64,000 nt of DNA. Source: CAYRNY01 sp964425755. Lineage in GTDB: Bacteria > Chloroflexota > Anaerolineae > Aggregatilineales > Aggregatilineaceae. Made by a program: the position numbers and the translations under genes. The stretch covers positions 1 through 64,000 of the forward strand of contig CAYRNY010000014.1 of the NCBI GenBank assembly GCA_964425755.1, written 5' to 3'. The stretch's first letter is position 1. Each line of letters starts with the position of its first letter. A model generated the notes under the pieces. The model worked only from the letters and a program-made list of their open reading frames with translations, ran no database searches and had not been told where the DNA came from. Below are positions 1-8,976 of this stretch, in pieces.

Positions 1-1
1 G

Positions 2-91
2 TCCATCGCGGCGATGATCCTGACCACCGAAGCGCTGATCACCGATATCCCGGAAAAAGAACCGGCGACCCCACCCATGCCCGAGTATTAA
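2..91 (+). CDS. groEL: Chaperonin GroEL, C-terminal end (partial)
   Basis: The window opens inside a reading frame whose last 29 residues match the C-terminal end of GroEL: the run AAMILTTEALITDIPEKE is the conserved equatorial-domain helix that precedes the flexible tail. GroEL is the 60-kDa ATP-driven cytosolic folding chamber. The tail here is short and ends PPMPEY rather than in the Gly-Gly-Met repeats common in other bacteria. A strong intrinsic terminator follows about 30 bases after the stop, so groEL closes its own transcription unit. Only the 3' end is visible; whether groES lies upstream cannot be seen. Confidence 0.88.
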   Translation, partial: SIAAMILTTEALITDIPEKEPATPPMPEY

Positions 92-121
92 GCCGGCAGC
101 CTGAACGTAGGCTAATTGCAG

Positions 122-161
122 GCGGCTTCCAGCCATATGGAGGCCGCTTGTTTGTTTTTTT
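122..161 (+). terminator. Intrinsic terminator after groEL
   Basis: A 9-bp stem (122-130 with 139-147, one G-T pair) with an 8-base loop is followed by a T-rich tract at 148-161. It lies directly downstream of the groEL stop and upstream of the kinase promoter. Confidence 0.85.
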
Positions 162-178
162 GGCACCGGGTGATAATG

Positions 179-205
179 TTGACCTCAGGGGATATGTGGT
201 ATAAA
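179..205 (+). promoter_or_regulatory. Candidate promoter for the kinase gene
   Basis: TTGACC at 179-184 and TATAAA at 200-205 resemble sigma-70-type -35 and -10 boxes. The spacer is 15 bp, shorter than ideal. The site lies between the groEL terminator and the kinase start. Confidence 0.4.
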
Positions 206-267
206 CGGGCACGACGAATGAACAGGGGCATCGGAGAGACGCGCTAAGATCAGGAAACCGGCATCTT

Positions 268-1734
268 ATGAGCGATATCGCAATTGGCACGGTTATTGGC
301 GGTTATCAGATACTTGAGGCGATCGGACAGGGCGGTATGGCGACAGTATACCGCGCGCACCAGTTGTCGATGAAGCGCGATGTCGCGATCAAGATGCTGC
401 CGCGCCAGTTTTTGAGCCAGTCAAACTCGCTGGATCGGTTTAAGCAGGAAGCAAATATCGTCGCCCGCCTGGAACATCGCGCGATTGTGCCGGTCCATGA
501 TTACGGCGAGTACGAGGGCGTGCCGTATCTCGTGATGCGTTACATGGACGGCGGTTCAGTCGATGATCTGATCTATCGAGGCCCCGTTGCGCCGGATCGC
601 ACCCTGGATATTCTGCTGCAGATCGCGCCGGCGCTGGATTATGCCCATCAGAATGGCGTGTTGCACCGCGATCTCAAACCGAGCAATATCCTGATGGATA
701 CTAATGGTGATGCGTATCTTACGGATTTTGGAATCGCACGGCTTTTGGGGGAAGGCAGTACATCGCTGACGACTACCGGTGTGGTCGGCACCCCATCGTA
801 TATGTCACCTGAACAGGCCCAGGGGCATGACCTGGACGGGCGCAGTGATGTGTATGCGTTGGGCGTGGTGTTGTTCGAGATGCTGGTTGGCTCGCGACCA
901 TTTGAGGGCGAGACTCCTTACAGCGTGGCCGTGAAGCATGTGACGCAGGCTCCACCATCTGCCCGCGAAAAGAATCCCAACCTAACGACCGCAATTGAGC
1001 AGGTGTTATTTAAGGCGCTGGCAAAAGATCCTGACCAGCGTTACCAGACTGCGGGCGAACTGGCTACGGCTCTTCAGGCCGCAATTACAGAGGATGTAGG
1101 GCCGTCCCCTCCTGCGACGAGCATGCAGCAACTCCCCGAATCGATGATCGAAACCGAGCCGTCCCTTGAACAGGCCCTGCGCGAAGGGGAAGCGCGGCAG
1201 CGCGTGGACACCTCACGCGCATTGCTGACGAATCCGGCCCCGCGTGCCGATTCACCGGCTCAATCCGTCGACTCGCGCCCTGCATCGCCGCAGCTTCAGG
1301 TGTTGTCGCCATATGTCGCGCCGCCGGCATCGGGAGCATATCCGCGATCGGCGCGCCAGCCCCAGTCGCGTCGCCTGCGCTCGCGTACTGGCACGGGTGA
1401 ACTAGGCTGGATGGTGTGGGCGCTCAGTGGGTTGTTGCTCGCGGGGATTCTGCTGGCGTTCGTGATCGGTGGCGTGTACTATTTGATGAACGATGGGACA
1501 CCAAGCCCGTCGCATAGTGGGCTGCCAGCGACGGCGATCTACAAAATGACCGCGACCAAACGTGCGATCCTTGATGACCTTGCCATGCGCACGCCGCCCT
1601 TGACTGCTACTGCGCCATTCGAAACACCGCCGCCCACGGTCCCGCCGACGAACACGCGGCAGGTTATGCCATCGCTGACGCCCGTGCCAGATGATGTCTT
1701 GCCCCTCGATATCACTGAGGACGCCACAGAGTGA
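268..1734 (+). CDS. Transmembrane Ser/Thr protein kinase (PknB type)
   Basis: This is a Hanks-type kinase of 488 residues. Visible motifs are the Gly-rich loop IGQGGMATV (19-27), the ATP-binding Lys42 in VAIK, the catalytic loop HRDLKPSN (Asp135) and DFG (153-155), followed by GTPSYMSPEQ in the activation segment. The kinase domain ends near residue 275. A Pro/Ser-rich linker leads to one membrane helix at about 381-405 and a short Thr/Pro-rich outer tail without PASTA repeats. It should therefore be a cytoplasmic kinase anchored in the membrane with little or no folded sensor outside. All catalytic residues are present, so it is probably active. Substrates are unknown. It is transcribed alone between a terminator and a convergent neighbour. 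Confidence 0.93.
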   Translation: MSDIAIGTVIGGYQILEAIGQGGMATVYRAHQLSMKRDVAIKMLPRQFLSQSNSLDRFKQEANIVARLEHRAIVPVHDYGEYEGVPYLVMRYMDGGSVDDLIYRGPVAPDRTLDILLQIAPALDYAHQNGVLHRDLKPSNILMDTNGDAYLTDFGIARLLGEGSTSLTTTGVVGTPSYMSPEQAQGHDLDGRSDVYALGVVLFEMLVGSRPFEGETPYSVAVKHVTQAPPSAREKNPNLTTAIEQVLFKALAKDPDQRYQTAGELATALQAAITEDVGPSPPATSMQQLPESMIETEPSLEQALREGEARQRVDTSRALLTNPAPRADSPAQSVDSRPASPQLQVLSPYVAPPASGAYPRSARQPQSRRLRSRTGTGELGWMVWALSGLLLAGILLAFVIGGVYYLMNDGTPSPSHSGLPATAIYKMTATKRAILDDLAMRTPPLTATAPFETPPPTVPPTNTRQVMPSLTPVPDDVLPLDITEDATE

Positions 1735-1741
1735 CGTCCTC
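1717..1741. terminator. Weak hairpin at the end of the kinase gene
   Basis: A 7-bp perfect stem (1717-1723 with 1735-1741) overlaps the kinase stop codon in the 48-bp gap between convergent genes. There is no clear T-tract, so termination here is uncertain. Confidence 0.3.
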
Positions 1742-1782
1742 TTGCTGTGACCGGTGTCGGATTGTGCAGGCGTGCGTGGAGA

Positions 1783-4677
1783 TCACCAGCCGCGTTTCTT
1801 CGCTGCTGCCATTTTGATCGCCCCCAGGAAGCGCTCCAGGCCAGCGGAAACGCTGCCTTCCGGCAGGTGGAACCGCACGACGCGCCGTTTCTTGCTCTGT
1901 AACGCCTCCAAATCCCCTTGAGCCTGCGCGCGCTTGAGTTGCATGAAATCGTAGGGCTCGCCTGGTATCGGGATCTGTTCGTTATTCTCGACCGTGATCT
2001 GAATGAACACGCCGCTGTTCGGGCCACCTTTGTGAAGCTGCCCGGTCGAGTGCAAAAAGCGCGGGCCGTAGCCCAGTGTGACCGCGCGGGTTGTCGCGTG
2101 TCGCAGCTCTTGCCGGATCTCTTCGAGCAGTTGGTTGTGGCGTTCAGTGGCTGCAAGATAGGCCATCAATGCGATGTAGTCACCAGAGCGAGCAAGGCTC
2201 ATGTGGGCCAGCAGCAGGTTAATCAGAGCGCCATAGTCAAAGCCACGTTGTGCCACGATGGCGCGCAGCGTTTCAGCGGTTTTGTCGTCCGCGTAAAGTG
2301 TCAGTCCGCTTTCTTCTAGCACAGGTTCATCTTTTGGCAAGCTGCCGTGTTCGCTCAGGTATTCGAGCAAGCGTTTGGTGTTGGATTTGGTCGCCTGCAC
2401 GTCGGGTTGATCAAACGGATTGATCGCCAGCAAGTGTCCGGCTACAGCGGTAGCGAACTCCCAACGAAAGAACTCACCACCCAGATCATACGGATCGTCC
2501 AGGTGCAGGGTCACGACGGGATGTCCTGCTGCAACCAGTTCTTTGATCTGTTCGTCCAACGGATCGTATGCACTGTCGAGACGCAGGTGAACAAACAACC
2601 GGTCGTCGTCAAAATCGCGCGCGTCGGTCGGGATTACGCCCGCTACCGGCACGATCCCCTTTCCTTCTTTGCCGGTGCTCTCCGCGATCAACTGTTCGAC
2701 CCATAACCCGAAACTGTCGATTTGCGGCGTAGCGACGAGGCACACCTTGTCGCGGCCCTGTTGTGCCAGGTATGCCATTGTCACGCCGAGCCAGGCCCCA
2801 GGATTACCGGCGACAGGGACGTTACGGTCGCACGCCCGTGCCATATTTCGCGCACTGGCAAGCAGCTTTTTGACGTCGAGGCCCATGATCGCTGCCGGGA
2901 CCAGCCCAAAATAGCTCAGCACGCTGTAGCGCCCCCCGATGTCTTCCGGATTCAGGAAGATGCGTTGGAATTTTCGTTCGCGCGCGATCTGTTCCAGCGG
3001 CGAGCCTGCGTCCGTGATAGCGATGAACTGGTCGCCGGCCTTGTCGCCGCGTGTTTGTTCGATCAGGTGGTAGAAGTACTTGAAGAGCGACAGTGTCTCG
3101 GTCGTGCTGCCGGACTTGGTCGAGACGAGGAACAAGGTGTTGGCGCGGTCAATGGTTTCGGTTGCCAGCCGGATCGCCTGGGGATCGGTTGTGTCCAGCA
3201 CCTGCAGGTCGGGGTATCCCTTCATCACGCCGAACGTCTGCCGCATGACTTCGGCGGCCAGGCTGCTGCCACCCATGCCTAGCAGCAAGGCGTGCGAATA
3301 ACCGCGCTGTTTGACGTGCGCTTGCAGGTCAAAGACTGGCTGGTAGAACTCTTCCGGGGCATTGACGATATCGAGCCAGCCCAACCGGGCGCTGATCGTC
3401 TGTTGGTGGAACGACTCGTTGCGCCACACCGACGGGTCTTTGTCCCAGATACGGCGCGTGATGTGCGCCTGTTCCATCGCATCCAGCACCTCACGGATAT
3501 CGTGCTGGTAGGCCGCGATCGTGTATTCCTGGCGCGTCATTACGCCGGTTAGCAGGACCTGCCGTTTGCCTTCGACAGCTTCCAACAACCGCCGGAAATC
3601 GTTAGCAAATGCTTCAACGCCGTCCCCCTGGAGTTGCTGCACCACCTTATCCATGCGCACGCCAACTTCGGTTAGCTGGCTCATGACATCGCGCGCCTGG
3701 TCGAGGTCTTGTTCGAGCGTAGCCGCAACCGTGCCGTGATCGCGGAACGCGTCGATTGTTTTGGGCGGCAACGTGTTGATCGTGTGTGCTCCGATCAGGT
3801 TGTCGACATAATACGTATCGGGATAGTTGGGGTTCTTGGTGCCCGTGCTGGCCCACAGCAAACGCTGGACTTGTGCTCCCGCCTCTTGGAGTCTGGCGAA
3901 GCGCTCGCTTTCAAAAAGGTCTTTGAATTTCGCATATGCGATCCTGGCGCTGGCGATGGCGGCTTGTCCCAGTAATTCGCGGTTTTGTTGCACGCGTTCA
4001 AACCCGCCCCGCAGCCGCCCGGCGCGGATGTTGTTTTCGAGGATATTGTCAACGACCGTATCGATCCGGCTGAGGAAGAAGCTTGCCACCGACGCGACGC
4101 GCGAGAGGTCTGCCCCGGCCTCTTTGCGGCGTTCCAACCCCCGGATGTAACGGTTTGCGACTTCGATGTAGTTTGGTACGGAAAACAAGAGCGTCACGTT
4201 GACGTTGATTCCGGCGGCGATGGCTTCCTCGATCGCGGGTAACCCCTGCGGTGTGGCGGGGATTTTGATCATGACGTTGGGCCGGTTCACGGCGCTGAAC
4301 AGGCGTTTGGCTTCGCTCACTGTCTGGTCGGTGTCGTAGGCCAGCAGCGGCGAGACCTCCAGGCTGACGTAACCGTCGATCCCGTTGGTTGCATCATACA
4401 CCGGTCGCAGCACATCAGCGGCAGCCTGGATGTCGGCGATTGCCAGCGTCTCATATATTTCTTCAGTGTCCAGGTCAAGCAGGGCGGCGATAGCATCATC
4501 GTATTCTTCTGTGTCCGCGATTGCCCCGGCAAAAATGGTCGGGTTTGATGTCATGCCAGTGATGCCCTGTTTGACCAGTTGTTCCAGTTTGCCGGATGTA
4601 ATCAGGCTGCGGCGGATGAAATCGATCCAGATGCTTTGTCCGTGCTGCTGCACTTTGACTAACGGGTTAGTTGCCAT
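1783..4677 (-). CDS. tal-pgi: Bifunctional transaldolase / glucose-6-phosphate isomerase
   Basis: This is a single 964-residue protein made of two enzymes. Residues 1 to about 370 are transaldolase, with the Schiff-base lysine at K138 in VMIKIPATPQG and the TSNPTIF motif near 43. Residues from about 390 to the end are phosphoglucose isomerase, with LLGMGGSSLAAEV and the sugar-phosphate-binding STKSGSTTETLS. Transaldolase moves a three-carbon unit between sedoheptulose-7-phosphate and glyceraldehyde-3-phosphate; the isomerase interconverts glucose-6-phosphate and fructose-6-phosphate, so the product of one domain is the substrate of the other. Such fusions are known in several bacterial groups. 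A strong Shine-Dalgarno (GAGGAGG) precedes the ATG. rpiB lies just upstream on the same strand (91-bp gap), supporting one carbohydrate unit. Confidence 0.95.
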   Translation of the reverse strand: MATNPLVKVQQHGQSIWIDFIRRSLITSGKLEQLVKQGITGMTSNPTIFAGAIADTEEYDDAIAALLDLDTEEIYETLAIADIQAAADVLRPVYDATNGIDGYVSLEVSPLLAYDTDQTVSEAKRLFSAVNRPNVMIKIPATPQGLPAIEEAIAAGINVNVTLLFSVPNYIEVANRYIRGLERRKEAGADLSRVASVASFFLSRIDTVVDNILENNIRAGRLRGGFERVQQNRELLGQAAIASARIAYAKFKDLFESERFARLQEAGAQVQRLLWASTGTKNPNYPDTYYVDNLIGAHTINTLPPKTIDAFRDHGTVAATLEQDLDQARDVMSQLTEVGVRMDKVVQQLQGDGVEAFANDFRRLLEAVEGKRQVLLTGVMTRQEYTIAAYQHDIREVLDAMEQAHITRRIWDKDPSVWRNESFHQQTISARLGWLDIVNAPEEFYQPVFDLQAHVKQRGYSHALLLGMGGSSLAAEVMRQTFGVMKGYPDLQVLDTTDPQAIRLATETIDRANTLFLVSTKSGSTTETLSLFKYFYHLIEQTRGDKAGDQFIAITDAGSPLEQIARERKFQRIFLNPEDIGGRYSVLSYFGLVPAAIMGLDVKKLLASARNMARACDRNVPVAGNPGAWLGVTMAYLAQQGRDKVCLVATPQIDSFGLWVEQLIAESTGKEGKGIVPVAGVIPTDARDFDDDRLFVHLRLDSAYDPLDEQIKELVAAGHPVVTLHLDDPYDLGGEFFRWEFATAVAGHLLAINPFDQPDVQATKSNTKRLLEYLSEHGSLPKDEPVLEESGLTLYADDKTAETLRAIVAQRGFDYGALINLLLAHMSLARSGDYIALMAYLAATERHNQLLEEIRQELRHATTRAVTLGYGPRFLHSTGQLHKGGPNSGVFIQITVENNEQIPIPGEPYDFMQLKRAQAQGDLEALQSKKRRVVRFHLPEGSVSAGLERFLGAIKMAAAKKRGW

Positions 4678-4768
4678 CTAAAAACCTCCTCGGTGGTGTG
4701 ATACACGGCACAATAAAAGTGCAACCTGCCGGCTACACTTTTGCGTCGCGTGAAGATAACCTATCGGA

Positions 4769-5230
4769 TCACCGCGATTGGCTCGCTTGTTCAATCGCTT
4801 TGACCTTGTTGTGGCGACGCACATGGCGTTCAGCGTCCGTTTCAAACCGCGCGTTGATAAACGCATTAACCAGTTCTTCGGCCAGCGCCTGACCGATAAT
4901 GCGGCTGCCGAGGCATAACACGTTCATGTTATCGTGCTCGACACCCTGATGGGCTGAATAGGTGTCATGGCATACCGCAGCATAGATGCCGGGGACTTTG
5001 TTGGCGGCAATGCTTGCTCCGACGCCGCTGCCGCAGATCAGCAATCCGCGTTCGACTTCTCCTGCAGCGACTTTATCGGTTACCGCCTTCGCAAAATCAG
5101 GATAATCGACAGAGTGCGTGGCGTTGTCCGTTCCCAGATCGACAATAGTATGACCTTGCTCGCGCAAGTACTCGGCAATGTGTGCTTTCAGTGGATAACC
5201 GGCGTGGTCCGCTCCAACTGCGATTTTCAT
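4769..5230 (-). CDS. rpiB: Ribose-5-phosphate isomerase B
   Basis: This 153-residue protein has the RpiB/LacA signature: GADHAGYPLK at the N-terminus, GLLICGSGVGASIAANK (the Cys-containing phosphate and active-site loop) and NVLCLGSRIIG. It interconverts ribose-5-phosphate and ribulose-5-phosphate in the pentose phosphate pathway. The length is normal for the family. An AAAGGATG ribosome-binding site lies just upstream of the ATG. It is followed on the same strand by the transaldolase/isomerase fusion, so two or three adjacent steps of the non-oxidative branch are co-encoded. Allose-6-phosphate isomerase activity is an alternative for the family, but the neighbourhood favours ribose-5-phosphate. 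Confidence 0.93.
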   Translation of the reverse strand: MKIAVGADHAGYPLKAHIAEYLREQGHTIVDLGTDNATHSVDYPDFAKAVTDKVAAGEVERGLLICGSGVGASIAANKVPGIYAAVCHDTYSAHQGVEHDNMNVLCLGSRIIGQALAEELVNAFINARFETDAERHVRRHNKVKAIEQASQSR

Positions 5231-5333
5231 TCGTACGCATCCTTTGGGTTGCGGGCTTCTAATTCACGAGCACCTGTCACTGGTGCTGGCGCTCAAGAAC
5301 GCCGCGTTACAGGCGTAAGAGCTTGCCGCCTAG

Positions 5334-5339
5334 ATTATA
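5334..5339 (-). promoter_or_regulatory. Candidate -10 box for rpiB-tal-pgi
   Basis: A perfect TATAAT on the minus strand lies 104 bases upstream of the rpiB start. No convincing -35 is visible at 16-18 bp because that space is occupied by the terminator of the gene upstream. Confidence 0.4.
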
Positions 5340-5352
5340 GCGCATGCAAATG

Positions 5353-5396
5353 CAAAAAAAAGTCGGCTCCACAACTGTTTCGTTCGTGTGGAGCCG
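5353..5396 (-). terminator. Intrinsic terminator of the SUMF1-like gene
   Basis: On the minus strand a perfect 10-bp stem (5387-5396 with 5364-5373) is followed by an eight-T run. It lies 36 bases after the stop codon of the gene at 5433-7007. Confidence 0.88.
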
Positions 5397-5432
5397 GGCC
5401 ACGCATGGGATGTGTGCGGCAAGAGTCGCGGT

Positions 5433-7007
5433 TTAGCCGGGGGCCAGTGTTGCGGTTGGACCGGCGGTAACTGTTGGGGTCGGGGCCGGTGGCCGGGTTG
5501 GCGCGGGGGCCAGAGTCGGCGCGCCACCGGGCGCGGTATCCTCGCTAGCCGTGCCGGATTGCGTTGTCGTGTCAGGTGCGGTCAAGGGGGAGTTGCTTGT
5601 GATGTCCGCCACGCAGCGGAAGCCGATTGAGGCGATTGGCTCGTCAGGTCGCTGGCTCATGCGATGCACCGCGCGCAGAAACAGCGGTATTGTGTCCCAA
5701 CTGCCACCGCGAATGACTTTTTCGGTTCCGGCTGCCGGACCGCGTGGATTCGGCTCGGGGTTGTTCGCCATTTGCGTATAGTAATCGACCTGGTACCAGT
5801 CGAACACCCACTCAGAGACATTGCCTGCCATGTTGAATATCCCGTACGGGCTGGCCCCTGAGGCGAAGCTGTCGATCGGCATCGTCCCAACCTCGTCGGA
5901 TAGTGACGAGCGCGCAAGTTGGGGATTATATTCAAAGCCCCAGGGGTAGATGTAATTCTGCGGACCCCGTGCTGCGCGTTCCCATTCGGCCTCGGTAGGC
6001 AGGCGGCGATTGAGCGTCTGGCAGTATTCGCGCGCGCCCCACCATGTCACATTTGTCACCGGGTGATTGGCGTAGAAGTCGGGATTGCGTATGCTGTAGG
6101 TTTCGCCGTCGAAATTTACCAGACTGTTCGGTTCTTCCTGCGTGGTTTTGATGCACGGATTGCCGCCACAGCCGGTTCTGTGCTCGTTCGGCCCCAGCCA
6201 GTTCAGGAACGTCACGTATTGCTGCAACGAGACTTCATAGATCTCCATTTCGAAGCTGTCGACAGTTGTCTGGTGGGGTGGGATGGAGTCCGATATCCAG
6301 TTTGGGTCGTCGCAGACTTTGCCATAGGTTGCGCACTCGTCCATGGCTTGCATGCCTTCTTCGAGCGTCGTGCCCATCTGGAACGTGCCACCTGTCACCT
6401 CTACCATCTCGGTTTTGATCGCGTCGAGTTCCGGTGGTATGGCCGGTGCCTCGGGAAGGCTGAGCGCTTGTGCGGATTCGCCGCCCGGGGGCGTTCCCAC
6501 AACAGGGGTTTCTTGGCCCAGCGATTCGGTTTGCGCGGCTGGCTGGTCAGCCTGCAACGTCGCGGTAGGGTTCAGCACGGCAGGTGGGTTTTGGTCTTCG
6601 GCTGTTACACTGGCGCCTTCCTGGCCGCCTGTCGCCATATCATCGTTCCCGTCCGGCAAGGGCGAGGCTGTCATCGCGGCTGGCGTGTCGTCAGCAGGCG
6701 TTTCGGCAGGTGTTGAAGTGTCGGTTTCTGTATCCGCCGGTTCATCTATGTTCAGAGCGTCACTGGCTGCTTCAAGCGTTTGCTGTGCCGCCAATGCCTG
6801 CAGCGCGACTTCGGTTTCGTTCGGTGCGATGCGTACCTGGGGTGTGGCGGTGTTATCTTCAAGCAGCGGGAAGCTAAGTGCCCCCAGCGCATATCCACCG
6901 ACGCAGGCCACGAGGGCAAAGCCCAGGCCGAGAATTGTGCCCATCAACAGCCATTGCCAGCTTGCGTCACTGGTACGCCGTCGCAGGCTGCCATAATCAT
7001 TCTGCAT
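5433..7007 (-). CDS. Membrane-anchored SUMF1/FGE-fold protein, catalytic cysteines absent
   Basis: This 524-residue protein has one N-terminal membrane helix (about 18-44), a low-complexity Thr/Pro/Ala/Asp-rich stalk (about 50-195), a formylglycine-generating-enzyme-sulfatase fold (about 200-460) and a Pro/Thr/Ala-rich tail. The domain is recognised from MVEVTGGTFQMG, PVTNVTWWGAREYC, RLPTEAEWERAARG, YPWG, NVSEWVFDWY, VIRGGSW and IGFRCVAD. Genuine formylglycine-generating enzymes have a Cys pair between RGGS and GFRC; here that stretch (RGGSWDTIPLFLRAVHRMSQ) has none. It is therefore unlikely to oxidise sulfatase cysteines and is better described as an extracytoplasmic SUMF1-fold protein of unknown role. 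No sulfatase gene is in the window. It is monocistronic, with its own terminator. Confidence 0.85.
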   Translation of the reverse strand: MQNDYGSLRRRTSDASWQWLLMGTILGLGFALVACVGGYALGALSFPLLEDNTATPQVRIAPNETEVALQALAAQQTLEAASDALNIDEPADTETDTSTPAETPADDTPAAMTASPLPDGNDDMATGGQEGASVTAEDQNPPAVLNPTATLQADQPAAQTESLGQETPVVGTPPGGESAQALSLPEAPAIPPELDAIKTEMVEVTGGTFQMGTTLEEGMQAMDECATYGKVCDDPNWISDSIPPHQTTVDSFEMEIYEVSLQQYVTFLNWLGPNEHRTGCGGNPCIKTTQEEPNSLVNFDGETYSIRNPDFYANHPVTNVTWWGAREYCQTLNRRLPTEAEWERAARGPQNYIYPWGFEYNPQLARSSLSDEVGTMPIDSFASGASPYGIFNMAGNVSEWVFDWYQVDYYTQMANNPEPNPRGPAAGTEKVIRGGSWDTIPLFLRAVHRMSQRPDEPIASIGFRCVADITSNSPLTAPDTTTQSGTASEDTAPGGAPTLAPAPTRPPAPTPTVTAGPTATLAPG

Positions 7008-7132
7008 AACACTGGCTCCTTACGTTCATCTCTGCGATCCGTGTTCAGGGCCACAGTGTCACCAATGATACCGCCCTCGCCGGGAACGACCAAACGCTCG
7101 CCCTACGATTGGGCGATGTTCTAAGCGAACTC

Positions 7133-8002
7133 TCATGCTTTGTCACTTGTGCCCAGATCGTGCAGGCGGCGATAGGTCGACTGGAGTGTCAGAGCATCGG
7201 CATCGTGGAAGGGTTCAGGCGCTTCCACCGCGATGATGCCGCGCACCTCGAAATCGATCAGGGCTTGCAGCAAATCACGATACTGGAAGTCGGCCTCGTT
7301 CAGCGGCAGGTGCTGTTTCTCTCCGTTTGGCCCGTATTCAATGCCGGACATGTGCGCGTGCAACTGGTGGAGTCCGTCGCGGCCCAGCGCGGCCTCGACC
7401 GCTTTGAATATGCCAGCGAATTCGTCGTAGGAGTTCATGCGACCCGTGCGGGCGTGTAAATGCGCGAAGTCGATGCAGGGTAACACGCCGGGGATGTCAC
7501 GGCTAAGCTGCAGTATTTCGTCGAGTGTCCCGAACACGGCGGGTTTGCCCATCGTCTCCGGGCGCAGGATCACGTCAACGCCTTCTTCGTCGAGAATCTC
7601 CCGGATTTCGAGCAACTTCTCTTTCACACGTTCGTAAACTTGTTCAGGGGGTTGCTCGTGGTACGATCCGGGATGGAAGACGATATCACGCGCGCCAGAT
7701 CTGTACCCCTTGCGGGCAGCCGCGAGCAGCCGTTCGTCGCTTTTCGCCATCAATTCGCTGGTCTGGCTGTTGAGGTTGATGTAATACGGCGCGTGGACGC
7801 TAAGCGTGATCGCAAAGGCTTCGGCTGTAGCGTTGATCTCAGCGCAGGTTTTGTCCGAAACGCGCACGCTGCGCACCCATGCGATTTCCAGGTGGTGCAG
7901 GCCCAGCCGGTGGATTTGCTCGATGGCGGTGACGGTGCCAGATTTCGGCGTGGTTTGCGGGCTGCCGACGGTCCCAAAACGAAGCGCCTCCGGTGATGTC
8001 AT
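7133..8002 (-). CDS. Endonuclease IV-like TIM-barrel protein
   Basis: This protein of about 289 residues belongs to the AP-endonuclease-2/xylose-isomerase-like TIM-barrel superfamily. Sequence marks are LRFGTVGSP at the start, SVHAPYYINL, FHPGSY, a metal-ligand Glu in RPETMGK, CIDFAHLHAR and a late HMSGIEYG. The pattern resembles deoxyribonuclease IV (Nfo), which cuts DNA at abasic sites using metal ions held by His, Asp and Glu. I chose the ATG at 8002 because LRFGTVGSP is the usual family start and an AAAGGAT site precedes it. The longer frame from 8053 has no ribosome-binding site and would leave no room for a promoter facing the divergent gene. A sugar-phosphate isomerase role is the main alternative. 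Confidence 0.75.
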   Translation of the reverse strand: MTSPEALRFGTVGSPQTTPKSGTVTAIEQIHRLGLHHLEIAWVRSVRVSDKTCAEINATAEAFAITLSVHAPYYINLNSQTSELMAKSDERLLAAARKGYRSGARDIVFHPGSYHEQPPEQVYERVKEKLLEIREILDEEGVDVILRPETMGKPAVFGTLDEILQLSRDIPGVLPCIDFAHLHARTGRMNSYDEFAGIFKAVEAALGRDGLHQLHAHMSGIEYGPNGEKQHLPLNEADFQYRDLLQALIDFEVRGIIAVEAPEPFHDADALTLQSTYRRLHDLGTSDKA

Positions 8003-8073
8003 AATGTAACGTCGTATCCTTTCGATATGCTGGCCGGACAGACTGTGCGTCATAGCCAGAAGGAGTCAAGAGT

Positions 8074-8961
8074 GTGACAGACTATCGCGAGAGTGCAAAG
8101 CCTGAACGCGATTTATTGCTCGCGGCAATTGCCTTCATGATCGCACTGATTTTGTGGCAGGTGCAAGGGTTATTTTTCGTGACTTACCCGTTGCGGCTAT
8201 TCGTGACCATGATCCACGAACTTGGTCATGGCGTGGCCGCGATAGTGACGGGCGGCGAATTCATTGAGTTTCAGGTCATGTCGCGCGGTGCGGGGATGGC
8301 GTACACGCGCGGCGGTATGCGCTTCATCGTGATTCAGGCGGGTTATCTGGGGACGGCGCTGTTTGGAGCAGGTTTGCTCTTGCTCACGCATCGCAGCGGT
8401 CACCCGCGCCGGGTAGCGATCGGTGTCGGCGTGTTTATCGGCGTGCTGAGCCTGCTTTTTTCCGGCATAGCGCTGGCAAACATCGATCTGCTGGAACTCG
8501 TTCTTTCCGGTGCCCTGTTGGTGGCGGGGCTGGCGCTTTTTTTGCTGCGCGACGCTGACCGCGGCCAACATCGGCTGGGCGGCATCATAGCGGCGCTGGG
8601 TGTGGGACTACTGCTCGTGTTTGCGACCGGCGGCAACACGCTGACCGTCCTGGTAGGATTGGGCACGATGCTGCTGCTGGTGCTGGTGGGTTGGCGCGCG
8701 AGCCGCGACGTTGTGCTGGTGACGCTGACATTTCTGGCGTTGATCACGGGGCTGCAGGCCATCACCGACGCGTGGATTCTGTTCAAAATCGTCACGCTGC
8801 CGGATTCAATGGTTCCCATGAACGACGCGAGTTCGATGGCACGCGAAATTGGCGGGGCGGCGGCGCTGTGGGCGTTGGTGTGGATCGCGCTTGATCTGGT
8901 GATCTTCGGTGCAGCGACATACGTTGCGCTGATCCGGCCCAGTAACCGGCGCACAGCATGA
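8074..8961 (+). CDS. M50B-like membrane metallopeptidase family protein
   Basis: This 295-residue, highly hydrophobic protein has about eight predicted membrane helices. The motif MIHELGHGVAAIVTGG near residues 47-62 carries the HExxH zinc-binding signature of the peptidase M50B-like family, whose members lie within the membrane. The usual second metal motif (an Asp near the C-terminal helices) is not obvious, so proteolytic activity is not certain. Translation probably starts at GTG (8074), because AAGGAG lies 8 bases upstream. It is divergent from the endonuclease IV-like gene and convergent with the small membrane protein at 8977. The substrate is unknown. Confidence 0.72.
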   Translation: MTDYRESAKPERDLLLAAIAFMIALILWQVQGLFFVTYPLRLFVTMIHELGHGVAAIVTGGEFIEFQVMSRGAGMAYTRGGMRFIVIQAGYLGTALFGAGLLLLTHRSGHPRRVAIGVGVFIGVLSLLFSGIALANIDLLELVLSGALLVAGLALFLLRDADRGQHRLGGIIAALGVGLLLVFATGGNTLTVLVGLGTMLLLVLVGWRASRDVVLVTLTFLALITGLQAITDAWILFKIVTLPDSMVPMNDASSMAREIGGAAALWALVWIALDLVIFGAATYVALIRPSNRRTA

Positions 8962-8976
8962 GCGGCGCGTCCCTGT

